DNA from: Dehalococcoidia bacterium
GTDB taxonomy: Bacteria; Chloroflexota; Dehalococcoidia; SZUA-161
Reading direction: 5' to 3'
Length of the DNA: 8,733 bases
Assembly (NCBI GenBank): GCA_004376205.1
Contig: SOKG01000207.1
Coordinates: 1 to 8,733 of the forward strand
Shown: in pieces, positions 1 through 6,051 of the stretch
Layout: each line of letters begins with the position of its first letter
How positions within the stretch are numbered: position 1 is the first letter of the stretch
The notes under the pieces: generated by a model
Told to the model about the DNA's origin: nothing
Databases searched by the model: none
Seen by the model: only the letters and a program-made list of their open reading frames with translations
Made by a program: the position numbers and the translations under genes

Positions 1-1374
1 CTCGTCTTTCAACTGGTCCAGCCTCTTACTCTCGGTGATATCGCGGGATATCTCTAACTTCAATATGCTGCCGTCGGGGTTCTTCAATGGCGAGTCCATA
101 AGGTCGTATGTCCTCTGGTTCTTGGGGGAATACCATTCCCAACGAACGGTTTTTCCAGCGAAGACCTCCTCATTTCTGCACCATGGACAGGGTTCGTTCT
201 GATCGTGGAAATACTCGTAGCACTTCTTGCCTTCCACCGGACCGAATTCCTTCCTGAGCGCCGGGTTAGTATACTCGATGCCATACTGCCGATTGGCAAT
301 GTATATCCCGTCTCCCATCGCCTCCATGATACTGACGAGATTGTCCCTTTGACGGAGTAGCGCCTCCTCTGCCTGCTTGCGCGTCCTCTCATGTCGTTCT
401 TGCTGCAATCTCGCATACAGGACCGGGGCTATGTGGTCAGCAATGGTTTCCAAGAACCTCTGATCCTTCTCGTTATAGTCCGTCGCCTTGTTGGCCACTT
501 CTAGAAGCCCAATGGTGTTGCCATGATACATAATGGGCACAACCAAAACCCTTTGTATAGAGATATGTCCCTCGGGCACACGCAGGCCTTCATTAGCATA
601 GAGGCTCTTCTTCTCTATGAGGGCCCGCCCCCAGATTCCACCCCAGGTTTCTCGGGGGAAGACTACTGTCTTCTCCGGAACCTGGCACTGCTCCCAGATG
701 TCTCTGGTCATGGAGGGACAAACGAAAGCCCTATTCTCATCAATGTAGCCAAACACCCCATACCTGCTTTCCGTGGCCTCGAGAAGCACCTGCAACACCT
801 CTCCGTACATTTCGTCGTCGGTAACGGTAAGGAAGATATTGGAAATTCTGTTCCTAATTGCCAACTCTCGCTCCGACTTCTGCAATGCCTCCTCAGCTAG
901 CTTGCGCTCAACGATTCGTCCCGACCGCTCAGCAATAGCGTTGATCAGATTCCTCTCTTCCTTCAAGAAGGGCCCTTCGTCCATTTCCGGTTTCTCTTCC
1001 AGGTAACAAACCTCCAAAGTCCCGATTCGATCGCCCTGCAGATTGATGTCGCTTGCCTGCTTCCATGCGGTTTCTCTGAAGTTCTCCGTTCTGAATTCCT
1101 GACCCTCCAAGACGATTCGTGCGCAAGTGATATCCGGATACTGCCAGGCAGGGGGGATGAGGTCAACTATTCCCTTGATTATTTCCTCCAACGAGATTCC
1201 CTGCCTTTCAGCAAGATTGGAAATGCCGTAGAGGCAATTCAGTTCCTTGACCCGCTCGCCAAGATCATGCGTCAGCTTCTGCAAGAGCTCCTGCGCGGCA
1301 TTGTCCACAGCATTGGCACTGGCCCTATTTGAGCGCTCCCGTATTACCCTCTGCCCTTTTTTGAGTTTGGTCAC
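1..1374 (-). CDS. GAF-GAF-PAS sensor protein, probable histidine kinase (C-terminus beyond window)
   Basis: The minus strand is open without a stop from a GTG at 1374 to the window edge, giving 458 residues. The GTG follows GGGAGGAGG with a 6-nt gap, which decides the start. Residues about 45-155 form a GAF-like domain, with conserved stretches such as FLKEERNLINAIAER. A helical linker follows, then a second GAF at about 175-325. A PAS/PAC domain occupies about 340-450 and ends in EISRDITESKRLDQLKDE, the usual run-in to a HisKA domain. The PAS carries three cysteines, C385, C396 and C399 (NEPCPWC). No signal peptide or membrane segment is visible, so the sensor is probably cytoplasmic. The kinase domains are not in the window, so kinase identity is inferred from the domain order and from the divergent response regulator, its likely partner. 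A cyclase or other output domain remains possible. Confidence 0.85.
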   Translation of the reverse strand, partial: MTKLKKGQRVIRERSNRASANAVDNAAQELLQKLTHDLGERVKELNCLYGISNLAERQGISLEEIIKGIVDLIPPAWQYPDITCARIVLEGQEFRTENFRETAWKQASDINLQGDRIGTLEVCYLEEKPEMDEGPFLKEERNLINAIAERSGRIVERKLAEEALQKSERELAIRNRISNIFLTVTDDEMYGEVLQVLLEATESRYGVFGYIDENRAFVCPSMTRDIWEQCQVPEKTVVFPRETWGGIWGRALIEKKSLYANEGLRVPEGHISIQRVLVVPIMYHGNTIGLLEVANKATDYNEKDQRFLETIADHIAPVLYARLQQERHERTRKQAEEALLRQRDNLVSIMEAMGDGIYIANRQYGIEYTNPALRKEFGPVEGKKCYEYFHDQNEPCPWCRNEEVFAGKTVRWEWYSPKNQRTYDLMDSPLKNPDGSILKLEISRDITESKRLDQLKDE

Positions 1375-1436
1375 CGCGAGCCTCCTCCCAGCCTCTTTGT
1401 GGAAAGACGAATTGGCCTCTAGCGTAAGTAGGCCAT

Positions 1437-1465
1437 ATTTTAGTCTGGACTGGTGGTTGAGTCAA
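1437..1465 (-). promoter_or_regulatory. Sigma-70-type promoter of the sensor gene
   Basis: On the minus strand TTGACT (1465-1460) is followed after 17 nt by TAAAAT (1442-1437). Both are close to the consensus hexamers and lie about 63 nt upstream of the GTG start. This is a sequence match only. Confidence 0.6.
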
Positions 1466-1490
1466 GATTACAATCATATGCTAATGAATT

Positions 1491-1519
1491 TTGACATCTG
1501 TACAATATGAAGCTATTAT
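1491..1519 (+). promoter_or_regulatory. Sigma-70-type promoter of the response-regulator gene
   Basis: A perfect TTGACA (1491-1496) is followed after 17 nt by TATTAT (1514-1519), so transcription should start near 1526, about 24 nt before the GTG start. It is divergent from the sensor promoter, with 25 bp between the two -35 boxes. That gap holds CATATG and a short TCAT-N6-ATGA inverted repeat, a possible but weak operator. Confidence 0.7.
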
Positions 1520-1549
1520 TTAGCTTGCAGTCCGCTCGGAGAGAGTTTC

Positions 1550-2248
1550 GTGAAGCAATTTCGTATACTGATAGTCGACGATGAGGAAAGGATTCTCAAT
1601 TTCCTTAGGGCCAAGCTTAGGGCCTTGGGATATGAGGTGTTGACTGCAGGTAACGGCCTTGAGGCAGTGGAGCAAGCTCAGGCTCAAGAGCCTGACTTGA
1701 TAGTGCTCGATCTGATCATGCCGAAGATGGATGGCTTTGAGACTCTCAAGGAGGTGCGCAGCTTTTCCTCGGTGCCGGTTATCATTCTCAGCGCCAAGGG
1801 GGCCGACGTTGACAAGATTAAAGGTCTTGGCCTTGGTGCCGACGACTATCTGCAGAAGCCCTTCAACCCCGATGAACTGGTAGCCAGGATTGAGGCGGTG
1901 AGGCGCAGGCTTCAGCCTGCGGAGAGACGCAGAACCCCCGAGCCGTTATCTGTAGGCGATTTGACCGTTGACTTCGAGGGACAGTGTGTTGTTCTCAGGG
2001 GTAAACAGGAGCACTTGACCCGAATCGAGTGGCTTTTGCTCAGCGAACTTGCCCGCAATGCTGGTCGCCTCATGCTTTATGAAGATCTCCTGACACGCAT
2101 ATGGGGGCCCGAGTATCGCGACGATGTTCAGATTCTCAGAACATGGATTAGTCGTTTGAGATATAAGCTCGAAAATGATCTCAACAACCCCAAGCTGATT
2201 CGCACCATACCCAAGACTGGCTACATCATGGACCTGCCATCAGTTTGA
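1550..2248 (+). CDS. OmpR/PhoB-family response regulator (KdpE-like)
   Basis: This 232-residue protein is a two-domain transcription factor. An N-terminal receiver domain (about 4-115) has the acidic pair D10-D11, phospho-acceptor D54 in LDLIMP, S81 in the Thr/Ser switch position and K103 in the KPF motif. A C-terminal winged helix (about 130-230) has the pattern of the PhoB/OmpR DNA-binding domain, including LLLSELARNAGR, the RIWG turn, ISRLRYKLE and the terminal KTGYIM hairpin. The start is GTG, supported by GGAGAGAG 4 nt upstream. It is transcribed away from the GAF/PAS sensor, so it is probably phosphorylated by it and binds DNA as a dimer, typically on direct repeats. The signal and target genes are unknown. 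The direct-repeat element found elsewhere in this window is a candidate target, but nothing here proves a link. Confidence 0.95.
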   Translation: MKQFRILIVDDEERILNFLRAKLRALGYEVLTAGNGLEAVEQAQAQEPDLIVLDLIMPKMDGFETLKEVRSFSSVPVIILSAKGADVDKIKGLGLGADDYLQKPFNPDELVARIEAVRRRLQPAERRRTPEPLSVGDLTVDFEGQCVVLRGKQEHLTRIEWLLLSELARNAGRLMLYEDLLTRIWGPEYRDDVQILRTWISRLRYKLENDLNNPKLIRTIPKTGYIMDLPSV

Positions 2249-2324
2249 GTCGCTTCAAGTAAGTCCTCCCAAAAAGCTATAGTTAGGTTTCGAGCATTGC
2301 TTGGAAACAGCGTCCCAGAAAATG

Positions 2325-2387
2325 TCACAAATTCTTAAGCTTTTTTGTCCTCATTTTATGACTTCTTCATCCCTAACTGCATATCAT
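2325..2387 (+). promoter_or_regulatory. 31-bp-spaced direct-repeat promoter element, copy 1 (pfpI)
   Basis: First repeat TCACAAATTCT (2325-2335), 20-nt spacer, second repeat TTATGACTTCT (2356-2366), then TATCAT (2382-2387) as the probable -10. The second repeat contains a TTGACA-like ATGACT in -35 position. The element is preceded by CCCAGAAAATG, a feature shared with the other copies. The predicted transcript would carry a leader of about 85 nt before pfpI. Copy 1 has the most degenerate first repeat of the four. Confidence 0.65.
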
Positions 2388-2390
2388 TAT

Positions 2391-2415
2391 CTTAGCGTAT
2401 GCCTTTTTAGCTAAG
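2391..2415 (+). other. Leader stem-loop upstream of pfpI
   Basis: CTTAGC (2391-2396) pairs perfectly with GCTAAG (2410-2415) around a 13-nt loop holding five consecutive T. It lies just after the proposed -10, at or near the 5' end of the pfpI transcript. It could stabilise the message or bind a protein. No function is assigned. Confidence 0.3.
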
Positions 2416-2480
2416 CTGTCCTGCCAATAAACCTGCAAAGTACTTTCGCCTGTACTGTACTGGAAACGGAGACTAAGAGC

Positions 2481-3002
2481 ATGCTCAATGGAAAGCGGAT
2501 TGCTATTCTGGCCGAGGATGGTTTTGAGGATTCTGAAATCATTCAACCACTGAGGGCAATGAAGGATGCTGGTGCCAAGGTGGTGATCGTTGGCAGTGGC
2601 TCCAAGGAGAACTACCAGGGCAAGAGAGGCAGCGCAACAATTAAAGTTGACGTTACTGCCGATAGGGTTAGTGCTAAGGATTTCGATGCAATTATCGTAC
2701 CGGGTGGCTACGCCCCGGACAAGATGCGCTTGCATCAACCTATGGTGGATTTGGTAAGGGAGGCATTCGATTCCGGCAAGGTGATAGGGGCTATTTGCCA
2801 CGGGCCGCAACTCCTTATATCAGCCGACATTCTGAGAGGATGCCGTGTTACCTCCTGGCCCTCTGTAGCTGTAGACCTGAGGAATGCTGGGGCGGAATGG
2901 GTTGACGAGCCTGTTGTTCAGGATGGGAATCTGATCACTGCGCGTAAGCCCGCTGACCTGCCTAGGTTCAATAAAGCGATAATCGAGTCTCTGACATCCT
3001 AA
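2481..3002 (+). CDS. pfpI: DJ-1/PfpI-family protein (class I glutamine amidotransferase-like)
   Basis: This 173-residue cytoplasmic protein matches the PfpI/YhbO branch of the DJ-1 superfamily along its whole length. The family comprises proteases, deglycases and stress chaperones. The nucleophile elbow is AICHGPQ, with C106 and H107. The conserved acidic partner is E16 in the GFEDSE motif. The oxyanion region PGGYAPD (74-80) and the C-terminal ADLPRFN segment are also typical. Length is normal (166-180). ATG at 2481 is preceded by a GGAGA-type site (CGGAGACTAAGAGC). It stands alone downstream of copy 1 of the repeated promoter element and converges on the HAD phosphatase gene. Involvement in protein or carbonyl/oxidative damage is inferred from the family; which activity it has cannot be read from sequence. 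Confidence 0.93.
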   Translation: MLNGKRIAILAEDGFEDSEIIQPLRAMKDAGAKVVIVGSGSKENYQGKRGSATIKVDVTADRVSAKDFDAIIVPGGYAPDKMRLHQPMVDLVREAFDSGKVIGAICHGPQLLISADILRGCRVTSWPSVAVDLRNAGAEWVDEPVVQDGNLITARKPADLPRFNKAIIESLTS

Positions 3003-3008
3003 AAAGAG

Positions 3009-3095
3009 TCACCTTGTGAGGAAAGACGTGTGGCCTAGCGGCTCACACAACTCGGCGTCTTCTCTATTCTCAAATTGGCACTTTGGGCATTTCAT
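3009..3095 (-). pseudogene. N-terminal zinc-ribbon remnant (truncated gene)
   Basis: A 28-codon frame begins MKCPKCQFENREDAELC, the zinc-ribbon start seen on many larger bacterial proteins, for example class III adenylate cyclases (usually continuing with a second CxxC). Here the match breaks after the third Cys: the next residues, EPLGHTSFLTR, do not complete the ribbon and a TGA follows. The 5' end of a larger gene therefore seems to have been kept and the rest lost. No strong RBS precedes it. It could be a translated micro-protein, but the missing fourth ligand argues for a relic. Confidence 0.5.
3023..3061. terminator. Imperfect hairpin between convergent genes (possible terminator)
   Basis: GTGTG-GCC (3028-3035) pairs with GGC-t-CACAC (3040-3048) around TAGC. 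An outer AAGACG (3023-3028) can pair with CGTCTT (3056-3061) across an asymmetric internal loop. It lies 20 nt past the pfpI stop, between genes that converge. There is no long T run on either side, so a rho-independent function is uncertain. Confidence 0.3.
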
Positions 3096-3169
3096 TGTTG
3101 TGTGCTCGAGACAACCTGAAGCTTGTATCAGGCAGGCACATGGTGCACAGGGGATGCAAGTGGTAGTTG

Positions 3170-3928
3170 TCAACTGCGTCGTGCGTGCAGAAGGTGGGAA
3201 GCCACCTGGGCAAAACCATCCCCAAAGGGGAGTTCGCTGGCGTACCTGGCAACATTTTGCAGCACCTCTCTCCACTCGACTCCAACAGTGGGGTTAACGA
3301 CTAGCACGCTGTGCGGGAACATCTGAAATAAGGAGATATCAGTAGGTGAGTCGCCAAAGACCATGACATCTGTTGGGGAAAGCCTTCCATCTTCAATCAT
3401 GCTAAGCAGTCTCATAAGCGTCCTTCCCTTACTGACCCCCTTTTGTATTAGATGAAGTATGTAGCCAGAATCGAGAAGTTCGACATCTTCCAGATGTTTT
3501 CTCAATTCCTCTACGTCTACCCCGCGGGACCTAACGACCACATCAACTAGGCGGTATCTATTATCTTCCCTTTCCTCGATAGCGTCGGGGAACAGTGTTT
3601 TCAACTTTCCTAAGGCTTCGAGGGCAGGCTTGCGTGAATGGCCCAAATCTAACAGCTCATCACCCACCTTCAGCTTGGCAACACCACCGTTCTCAGCAAT
3701 GATAGGTCCGCTAATCCCCAAATCCGAAGCCAGAGATTCCAACCCTGGAAGCGTTCGCCCTGAGACTAGGCCCACCATAACACCACCTTCTTCCAAACGG
3801 CGAACGGCCTCTACAACTAACGAGCTTGGCGAATCACCGCCATTGGTTAGAGTGCCATCGACATCAGTCATCACCAGCCTTATGCGACGCGCTAACTTGG
3901 GGTCAATCTCTCGGTACGATTCGGCCAT
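3170..3928 (-). CDS. HAD-superfamily phosphatase, Cof/phosphoglycolate-phosphatase-like
   Basis: This 252-residue HAD hydrolase has all four motifs. Motif I is DVDGTLT (nucleophile D22, acid/base D24). Motif II is the Ser in SGRT (S56). Motif III is K166 in the SKGRTL context. Motif IV is GDSPTD (191-196), which holds Mg2+. A large cap sits between motifs II and III and begins with IIAENGG, as in type IIB (Cof, sucrose-phosphate, archaeal phosphoglycolate phosphatase) enzymes. It should hydrolyse a small phosphate ester in the cytoplasm; the substrate cannot be told. ATG at 3928 is preferred over an in-frame TTG at 3934. No good Shine-Dalgarno is visible for either, in keeping with the short-leader promoter just upstream. 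It is convergent with pfpI and divergent from metF. Confidence 0.9.
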   Translation of the reverse strand: MAESYREIDPKLARRIRLVMTDVDGTLTNGGDSPSSLVVEAVRRLEEGGVMVGLVSGRTLPGLESLASDLGISGPIIAENGGVAKLKVGDELLDLGHSRKPALEALGKLKTLFPDAIEEREDNRYRLVDVVVRSRGVDVEELRKHLEDVELLDSGYILHLIQKGVSKGRTLMRLLSMIEDGRLSPTDVMVFGDSPTDISLFQMFPHSVLVVNPTVGVEWREVLQNVARYASELPFGDGFAQVASHLLHARRS

Positions 3929-3937
3929 CGGCAACCC

Positions 3938-3967
3938 ATCTTATCTGAGCTAACCCTATTCTGTCAA
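3938..3967 (-). promoter_or_regulatory. Promoter of the HAD phosphatase gene (near-leaderless)
   Basis: A perfect TTGACA (3967-3962) is followed after 18 nt by TAAGAT (3943-3938). Transcription should begin near 3931, only a few bases before the ATG at 3928. That leaves little or no leader and agrees with the missing RBS. Confidence 0.5.
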
Positions 3968-4136
3968 ACGGGCTTAGGATTCTCACACCCCTGGTTCACA
4001 CTCTCCGCCTTGCTGGGACAAAGGTCGCATACAAATGATGCCGGTCGGCTTACAATTACTCTTGGGTGAGTAGGGAGTGGATTTGGCTGTGGAGGAGTCA
4101 TCTGAGGCGGAGGAACTGAAAGAGGCAAGGAGATAC

Positions 4137-5051
4137 ATGAAGATAAGAGACATTATCGAGCAGCGAGGGAATAGCCTCTCCTTTGAGTTCTTCCCGCCGA
4201 AGACTCAGGAGGCTGAAACCCAACTATTCGATGCAATAAAGAGGCTGGAAATCTTCAGACCCAGCTTCGTCTCGGTTACCTATGGGGCTGGTGGCGGCAC
4301 CCGGAAAACCACTAGACGCGTCGTTGAGCATATCATGCTGGAAACGTCCCTCACCCCAATGCCGCACCTTACCTGCATTGGTCAGAGCGAAGATGAACTC
4401 AAGGCTATTCTGCGCGACTATCAGCAGCTGGGCATCGAAAACATTCTCGCCCTCAGGGGTGACCCCCCAAGAGAGACAGCATGGTCCCCTGCCGATGATG
4501 GGCATTGCCACGCTACCGACCTGGTACGACTAGCTAGATCATTCGATGGCCTTTCAATAGGGGTGGCGGTCTATCCAGAGGGTCACGTCGAGGCGCCCAG
4601 CCTGGAGACCGACATGTTCTACACCAAGCAGAAGATCGAAGCGGGAGCCGACTTTGCCATCACTCAGATGTTCTTTGACAATCGATTCTTTTACGATTTC
4701 ATGGAAAGGGCAGAGAAGGCGGGAATCCGCATCCCAGTCATCGCCGGCATCATGCCGATCACCGATATCGGGAAGATGAAGCAGTTCTGCCAGACGTGCG
4801 GGAGCACCTTGCCGTCGTCACTGGTCCGTCGGATGGAGACTGCAGGCTCGCCTGGAGAGGTCGCGAGAATCGGCATAGACTTTGCCACAAGGCAATGCGA
4901 AGACCTCTGGCAGCATGGTGTCCGCTTCTTCCACTTCTATACACTGAACCGCGCCGAGGCGGTGACCGAGGTATTGCACAACTCGTCCCTGGAAGGATTA
5001 CTCGGCGAAACGTCAGAGGAGGACTTGACGAGCTCTATTTTGGTGACATAA
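4137..5051 (+). CDS. metF: 5,10-methylenetetrahydrofolate reductase
   Basis: This 304-residue protein matches MetF throughout (E. coli MetF is 296). The enzyme is a flavin TIM barrel that reduces methylene-H4folate to methyl-H4folate for methionine synthesis, or for the methyl branch of the Wood-Ljungdahl pathway in anaerobes. Visible hallmarks are SFEFFPPK with catalytic E17, SVTYGAGGGTR (46-56), PHLTCIG (76-82), the LRGDPP motif with D109, and the QMFFDN region. An upstream in-frame GTG at 4077 would add 20 charged residues, but it lies right against its only purine tract. ATG at 4137 follows AAGGAGA with good spacing and gives the normal N-terminus. No convincing promoter was seen in the 200 bp shared with the divergent HAD gene. 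A small ferredoxin follows 63 bp downstream and may supply electrons or simply be co-transcribed. Confidence 0.95.
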   Translation: MKIRDIIEQRGNSLSFEFFPPKTQEAETQLFDAIKRLEIFRPSFVSVTYGAGGGTRKTTRRVVEHIMLETSLTPMPHLTCIGQSEDELKAILRDYQQLGIENILALRGDPPRETAWSPADDGHCHATDLVRLARSFDGLSIGVAVYPEGHVEAPSLETDMFYTKQKIEAGADFAITQMFFDNRFFYDFMERAEKAGIRIPVIAGIMPITDIGKMKQFCQTCGSTLPSSLVRRMETAGSPGEVARIGIDFATRQCEDLWQHGVRFFHFYTLNRAEAVTEVLHNSSLEGLLGETSEEDLTSSILVT

Positions 5052-5114
5052 TTCTCGGTAGTCTCACGGGTGCGTTACAGACCACGTGGTCCGTGGAAGA
5101 AAAGAGGGCGAGTT

Positions 5115-5324
5115 ATGAAGGTAAGGGTAGACCGAGAATTGTGTATTGGTGTAGGGAATTGCGTGGCATTCGCGCCGACAGTATTCGAATTCGATGAGGA
5201 AAACAAGGCCACGGTTCTCGATCCTTCCTCCGTAGACGATGACATTCTGCTGGAGGCTGCAGAAAGCTGTCCTGAGAACGCCATCATCGTCGAAGATGAC
5301 GAAGGGCGTCTATTGTATCCCTGA
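5115..5324 (+). CDS. Small single-cluster ferredoxin with a three-Cys motif ([3Fe-4S]-type)
   Basis: This 69-residue acidic protein is a soluble electron carrier. The cluster motif is CIGVGNC (C10, C16) plus C52-P53 in ESCPENAI. Ordinary [4Fe-4S] versions have Cys or Asp at position 13 (CxxCxxC); here it is Val. The layout C-x5-C-x35-CP resembles actinobacterial P450-type ferredoxins (C-x2-A/G-x2-C...CP) that hold a [3Fe-4S] cluster. ATG at 5115 follows GAGGGCGAG; an upstream in-frame GTG at 5070 would add a basic 15-residue tail and is less likely. It lies 63 bp behind metF in the same direction, so co-transcription is plausible. The redox partner is unknown. The 126 bp downstream hold a GCTCGGC/GCCG-GAGC imperfect hairpin (5364-5389) and a T6 run (5417-5422), but not adjacent, so no terminator is called. 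Confidence 0.88.
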   Translation: MKVRVDRELCIGVGNCVAFAPTVFEFDEENKATVLDPSSVDDDILLEAAESCPENAIIVEDDEGRLLYP

Positions 5325-5450
5325 GCCGGGGCAACTTGGCGCCACCCAAATGATGAAACAATTGCTCGGCCAATGAAGCCGACGGGAGCGGGGCGCTGCG
5401 TCCATCGGGCTGTGAGTTTTTTATTCGTGGATGAAGACAAACCGCGCTTC

Positions 5451-6020
5451 CTATGGCTCTTTCTCGGCTCTGTGTCTCTCTTTGTCGAGCTGACGCAAAA
5501 CGCCTAGCAGATCACTCACCGATGGGCGGTCTGCGGCGTCTCGGCTGGGGTAAGTCAGACGCACAATGCCCTTTGCATCCACGATAAAGTCACCGCCCAG
5601 TTGATTTGGGTCTTCCTGGATGTCACCCAATTTGCGGCCTCGCAGCAACAGCCAACCATAGGCCCACGCTGTCTTCACGTTCCACGAGCGTCTTAATCCG
5701 TAGGCGCGATACACCGCCCGCTCCTGGTCAAGCAACATGGTGAATGGTGCGCAAGCTTCCTCCAGCCAGGTGCGGGCCAACGTCGGCGTCCCAAACGAGA
5801 TGACCACTACTTCCGTGTTCAGCCGCTTGAACTCATCCTCATGCTGACACAACTGTGCCACGTGCTCTCGGCAGCCCAGTCAGCCCAGGTGGCGCAGGAA
5901 CACCAGAAGGACATTGCGCCCTCCCGAGACCATGCTGCTTAGCGAGACAGACTGACCATCCACTGAAGGCAGCATGAAGTCCGGAGTAGCGTCACCCGCC
6001 TTCAACCTTCCGTTCCGCAA
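5451..6020 (-). CDS. PRXL2/SelU-like (AhpC-TSA_2) peroxiredoxin, probable selenoprotein with UxxC
   Basis: Read through one in-frame TGA (5882-5880), the frame runs from TTG at 6020 to TAG at 5451 and gives 189 residues. TTG 6020 follows AGAGGAGAGG with ideal spacing. The N-terminus (LKAGDATPDFMLPSVDGQ) is a thioredoxin-fold redoxin start. The active site reads FLRHLG-TGA-LGCREH, where relatives have RHFGCxxCREH, so residue 47 would be selenocysteine and C50 the resolving Cys. After the TGA the match continues (EVVVISFGTP, ACAPFTMLLDQERAVYRAYGLRRSW, DPNQLGGDFIVD, SRDAADRPSV), with no sign of decay. The family (thioredoxin-like AhpC/TSA type, including animal PRXL2A/SelU) is thought to act in peroxide or thiol redox defence. 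It lies 31 bp behind wrbA, probably in one operon. A conventional annotation would start at GTG 5861 and lose the catalytic centre. The alternative is a nonsense mutation at exactly that codon. Confidence 0.8.
5843..5875 (-). promoter_or_regulatory. Candidate bacterial SECIS stem-loop after the UGA
   Basis: Beginning 5 nt after the TGA, GCTG pairs with CAGC and GCAC with GTGT. They enclose an 11-nt apical loop that starts GTGG, about 19 nt past the UGA, with a 6-nt bulge on the 5' side. An alternative shorter hairpin pairs TGCC with GGCA over GAGAGCACGT. Loop G/U residues about 20 nt after UGA fit bacterial SECIS elements in general. The pairing was found by eye, with no folding energy computed. 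Confidence 0.35.
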
Positions 6021-6051
6021 CTACCTCTCCTCTAAGCAAGACTCCAACGAC

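Noticed and set aside
523..1006. Plus-strand frames of 77-125 codons opposite the sensor
   Set aside because: The antisense frame encodes clear GAF and PAS domains over this stretch, so these are shadows.
3023..3061. tRNA-like cloverleaf in the hairpin region
   Set aside because: No T-arm or acceptor pattern and the length is too short; it is only an imperfect stem-loop.
3016..3326. Plus-strand frames of 67-93 codons between pfpI and the HAD gene
   Set aside because: No RBS, composition typical of a shadow, and they overlap the conserved HAD C-terminus on the other strand.
4077..4136. Upstream GTG start that would add 20 residues to MetF
   Set aside because: The only purine tract abuts the GTG. 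The ATG at 4137 has AAGGAGA at good spacing and gives the normal MetF N-terminus.
5364..5422. Possible terminator after the ferredoxin gene
   Set aside because: The hairpin is imperfect and the T6 run is nearly 30 nt away from it.
5451..5861. Conventional 136-residue gene model starting at GTG 5861
   Set aside because: It drops the N-terminal strand and the active-site CxxC/UxxC region. The upstream frame matches the family and has a strong RBS at TTG 6020.
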